Source: Torreya grandis (Eukaryota > Streptophyta > Pinopsida > Cupressales > Taxaceae). Taken from it: a stretch of 64,000 nucleotides of DNA. Made by a program: the position numbers and the translations under genes. Below, piece after piece: positions 60,886-64,000 of the stretch. The notes under the pieces were generated by a model. It made no database searches. It was not told the origin of the DNA and worked only from the letters and a program-made list of their open reading frames with translations. The stretch lies in contig JARHVA010003262.1 in assembly GCA_037957365.1 (NCBI GenBank), positions 199,501-263,500 on the forward strand, in the 5' to 3' direction. Position 1 is the first letter of the stretch. Each line of letters starts with the position of its first letter.

Positions 60886-63631
60886 TGTTGGCCATTTTGA
60901 ACCACATGCCAAGCTACTACCTAGTTTAAATAAGGTTAATGAGTTTAATTATTGAGTGGATCAAGGGTTTAGAGACTGGATCAATATTATAGCTATTTGG
61001 GATCTAGGCAGGTGTTCATGATATTTGAATGGTTACATGATCAAGTCCAAATTTGCCTATTTAGATTATTTCAAATTCTGCCTAGGTTTATACTTAGGAT
61101 TTTTTTCACTTTTGGCTAAGTATGGCTTTTAAATTTCCTTCAGATGAAGGTTTCCAACACAAATCCTGAAACAATAGTATAGGGGTTAATTCTTTCAAGA
61201 ATTGTTCTGCCTCTTTTTTGGCTAAGTGTGATTTCTTTAGAGAAAATTGTTCAGAAACAATTTTCTTGGAGGCACATTTCTTCTATGGGAAAGTGTTACA
61301 AAGTATAAAAGTGATAATTATTGGAATTATTTTAGGAGGAATTATTTCAAGAGATCTTTTTTGGCCTTTTGTTCAAGTATAAAAAACTATTTTGGACTTT
61401 TTGCCCAAAATAATTTCCTTACAATGTCATTTCCTCAAAGGGAAGTTTTCAAGGGTTTCAAAGGGTAAGTCTTCATGAGATTGGTCCAAAATAGAAATCC
61501 TAAAAGGCCTTTTTGTAATCAAGGTGATGCAACTAATTTCCTTAAAGTGTCTTTTCTTAGGGAAATGGTCAACTTCAAAATTTTGAAGGACATTTTGTTT
61601 GGTAAAGTGGATCTTTGTAAAAATCCCAAAGGATATCTTCTTCAAGCACGTGTACTAAACACTTTTATCGAAGGGTAATTTTTCAAATAAAATGGTCCAA
61701 TTCACTTTTTATAAAGGTCACTTTTTGTAGTGAAGTGTCCACTAAACTTTCTATGAAGAATATATTTCTGCACTAAGGTGGACCAATTAAAAAGTCTCAA
61801 AGGATATCTTGAAACCAAAGTGATCTAATTCAGAGGTTTTGAAGGGCAATTTTTTGGCAAAGTGTGCTTCCCAAGAGGTGTAAAGCATATTTTCTAAAAG
61901 ATAAGTCTAGGATGGTTTATAGGATGTCAAATACATCTACATAGACATCAAATGATAGTCATGTAGGTGTCAATTTTAATGATATATCAAAGAAAATCTA
62001 TTTGAGATTAATATTAATGGTTGTGCAAAAATCAATGATTTTCACACAAACATCATTTGATAGGAATGAGATGCTAATTTTAAGCTCACAAACTAGTTGT
62101 TAAATTTCAAATAATGGGTCCTAGCAAGATCAATGATCTACACTTGAATGTACGTCTCAATCCAATAATGCGTAGAGGTGAAAGGATCAACAAATATCAA
62201 GGGTGAATGTGTGCATGATAATTGTCAAAGATGCATTAAACAAGAATAAGATTGATTTCTCATAGGCATTTATGCATAGTTAGATTGATAGAGTGAGTTG
62301 TTCAATGAGTCAATGGTCTAAATCAAGCATTGACAAGTAATGAAAATCAAGGTCAAGCGCAATGATGAGCCTAAGATTTTGATGGAGGTAAAAAGGTAAG
62401 TTTTCAACCAAGGAAAGAAAGAATGATGGATCTGATCTCAAGATAATTTTAGTTAGAACTAGGGGTAGATTTTTTAGGATTGGATGGTGTCATTAAAGAC
62501 ATGTAGGATAGACACATAGACTTCAATGGACATTATCAAATATAACTACATGAGAGTGACCTTTCTCCCCACTTTGGCATGCATAAACAAACAAATCATA
62601 AGTAGTTTCACATTAGGACAAATTAAAATGACTTGGCCCCACCATTTCAGCCATCATGAAGCATCATACGATGATATTGTAATGTTGCAACAAATTGGGG
62701 TGACCTAGATCAATCAAATAGTCTGAACAAGAATATTTACAGAGGTAGTTGTAAAAAAATTTCAAATGGATTTTAATTCATATTGTTTCCTTTTTTATCA
62801 CTAAAACTCCATCTCTCTTTTTCCCCTTTTTCTATAAATATAGACTTTAAGCTATCATTTGGTATCCCATAGGCTGGTATGACTAGACTATGCCAAAATT
62901 GTATTTGACACCTCTTAGAGTATTGAATAGAGTATTTTGTAGTGATTTTACTAATCTATATTTAGTGTTATGTGTTTTTTAATATGAAACTATGAATGTT
63001 ATCTACTTTTTGTATGCCCAAACTCAACCTAAGTGATATAAATCTTCTTTTTCAGGTCATATAGTGTGTCTTAGCATTGATCTCTCAAAGATATAATAGA
63101 TAGCTAAATGTAAACATTTTCAACTAGACCTTAATTTCATCTCTCCCTAATATAAGTGCATAAAACGGACCTCTATATGAAATAAAATTGCATATAAATC
63201 ATAGTGAGCATTGCATTATTTTAATATTTCATTAGTGTGTTACAGAGTTCAAGCCTAAGAGTGGGTTTGTTAAATTCTTGGTGCATTACCGCATGTTAGA
63301 ATAGTTTTCATTTTATGAAATTTCTTAATTATTTTCACCCCAACAAGTATTAGATATCAAAAATAAAGGTCTGAATTCTAAAAATCTAAGGATATAGCCT
63401 CATAAAAAATCCTATAGGTATGGTCTAGATATAGGCAACCCAAAGCTTTAGACCATACCCATATTAGTGTAGGTATGGGTCATAATTAAAAAAATTTGAC
63501 CTCTATTAGATGTTATCTAGATAGCTAAAAATTTTGTCATGCTTAGTAGGACCACTAATCTTGCATATCTGAGTATAGTAGTAAGTTTTAGAGTTTCATT
63601 TCTAGGCTTGCATAATATTTTATGCCCCCCA
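60886..63631 (+). repeat. F2 LTR D
   Basis: 2746 bp from TGTTGGCCATTTTGAACCAC to TATGCCCCCCA. Contains hairpin array 61420-61910 and TATA box 62833-62843. It is followed directly by another F2 leader and gag start, so it serves both F2b and F2c. The open frames at 61247-61468, 61427-61645, 61475-61678 and 62526-62708 are LTR sequence. Confidence 0.93.
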
Positions 63632-64000
63632 AGGTTATCACAATATCTTCCATAAAAGGGAAGGGAATGAATTTATCTTAGGTACCTTTACAATCAATAA
63701 AAAAGGAGGGCCCCTCAGCCAAATCCTATAGCTACCCCTATTCTTCCCCCTCTTGTTCTCCCTATTATTTCTCAAAATTCTCTTGTTCAAGCTAGTATTA
63801 TTCAACCAAACACTATTATAAACCCCATACCTTAGATGGTTATTCTTATGATGCAAGCCTTTATGCCATTTAATGGTGGTAGTGCCTTAAACCTTACTCA
63901 ATGGGATGATATTATGATCTTAGCTTTAAATTACGTTACTAATTATATAGGAGAAAATCCATTTACTCATATATACCATATGGCCAATGTTGCTAACCTA
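63632..64000 (+). pseudogene. F2c leader and gag start, cut by window edge
   Basis: Leader GGTTATCACAATATCTTCC (63633 on) is followed by a proline-rich gag start (about 63720-63790). The FNGGSALNLTQWDDIMILAL block follows, with TNYIGENPFTHIYHMANVA near the window end. One stop (TAG, about 63835) lies upstream of FNGGS. The frame after it is open to the edge, so this is the best preserved gag start of the family here. The open frame at 63638-63856 on the minus strand is spurious. Confidence 0.85.

Larger units (their letters stand above)
51769..63631 (+). mobile_element. F2b: second Ty3/gypsy element of the array, both LTRs complete
   Basis: LTR C (51769-54579), internal (54580-60885) and LTR D (60886-63631), with the same order as F2a: gag-PR-aRH-RT-RH-INT. 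It directly abuts LTR B on the left and a third internal region on the right. Catalytic damage is heavier than in F2a (protease Asp lost, RT YLND), but integrase D/D/E is kept. Confidence 0.92.

Overview
The window looks like transposable-element-dominated nuclear DNA from a plant with a large genome. A gymnosperm is plausible, but I infer this only from element style and AT-richness. I found no intact host gene, rRNA, tRNA or CRISPR array. Every coding region I can recognise belongs to a decayed retroelement, read across frameshifts and in-frame stops.

Layout from left to right. 1-2518: 5' end of a minus-strand Ty3/gypsy element (called F4 here), with part of gag, a leader and one LTR of about 1.87 kb rich in hairpin repeats. 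3950-5000: minus-strand remnant of a DUF4283/zinc-knuckle protein, the type found in plant LINE ORF1. 5774-5887: an uninterrupted (CA)57 microsatellite. 10011-17955: a complete but dead Ty1/copia element on the minus strand with LTRs of about 460 bp. Its gag is split by a 1271-bp LTR-derived insertion with a perfect 5-bp target duplication. 17956-23759: AT-rich DNA with only small repeats. 23760-33988: a full-length plus-strand Ty3/gypsy element (F1) with LTRs of about 1.91 kb. 33989-41228: a minus-strand Tat-type gypsy element (F3), bounded by F1 on one side and by F2 on the other. 41229-64000: a head-to-tail array of another gypsy family (F2) with LTRs of about 2.8 kb, arranged LTR A, internal 1, partial LTR B, LTR C, internal 2, LTR D, start of internal 3.

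The most interesting biology is domain order. F1 and both F2 copies carry a second RNase H-like domain (aRH) between protease and reverse transcriptase, giving gag-PR-aRH-RT-RH-INT. F3, in the same window, has the order expected for Tat/Ogre elements, PR-RT-RH-aRH-INT. The other structures worth a second look are the F2 array with its exact LTR B/LTR C junction, and the small insertion in copia gag with two primer-binding sites and three LTR-like ends.

The genes do not act together as a pathway. Each element once encoded its own capsid, protease, polymerase and integrase. Hand-read LTR differences (about 15% for F1, 20% among F2 LTRs, 8% for copia over short samples) suggest the gypsy elements are older than the copia insertion. 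Many disrupted positions look like G-to-A or C-to-T changes, as expected for silenced, methylated repeats.
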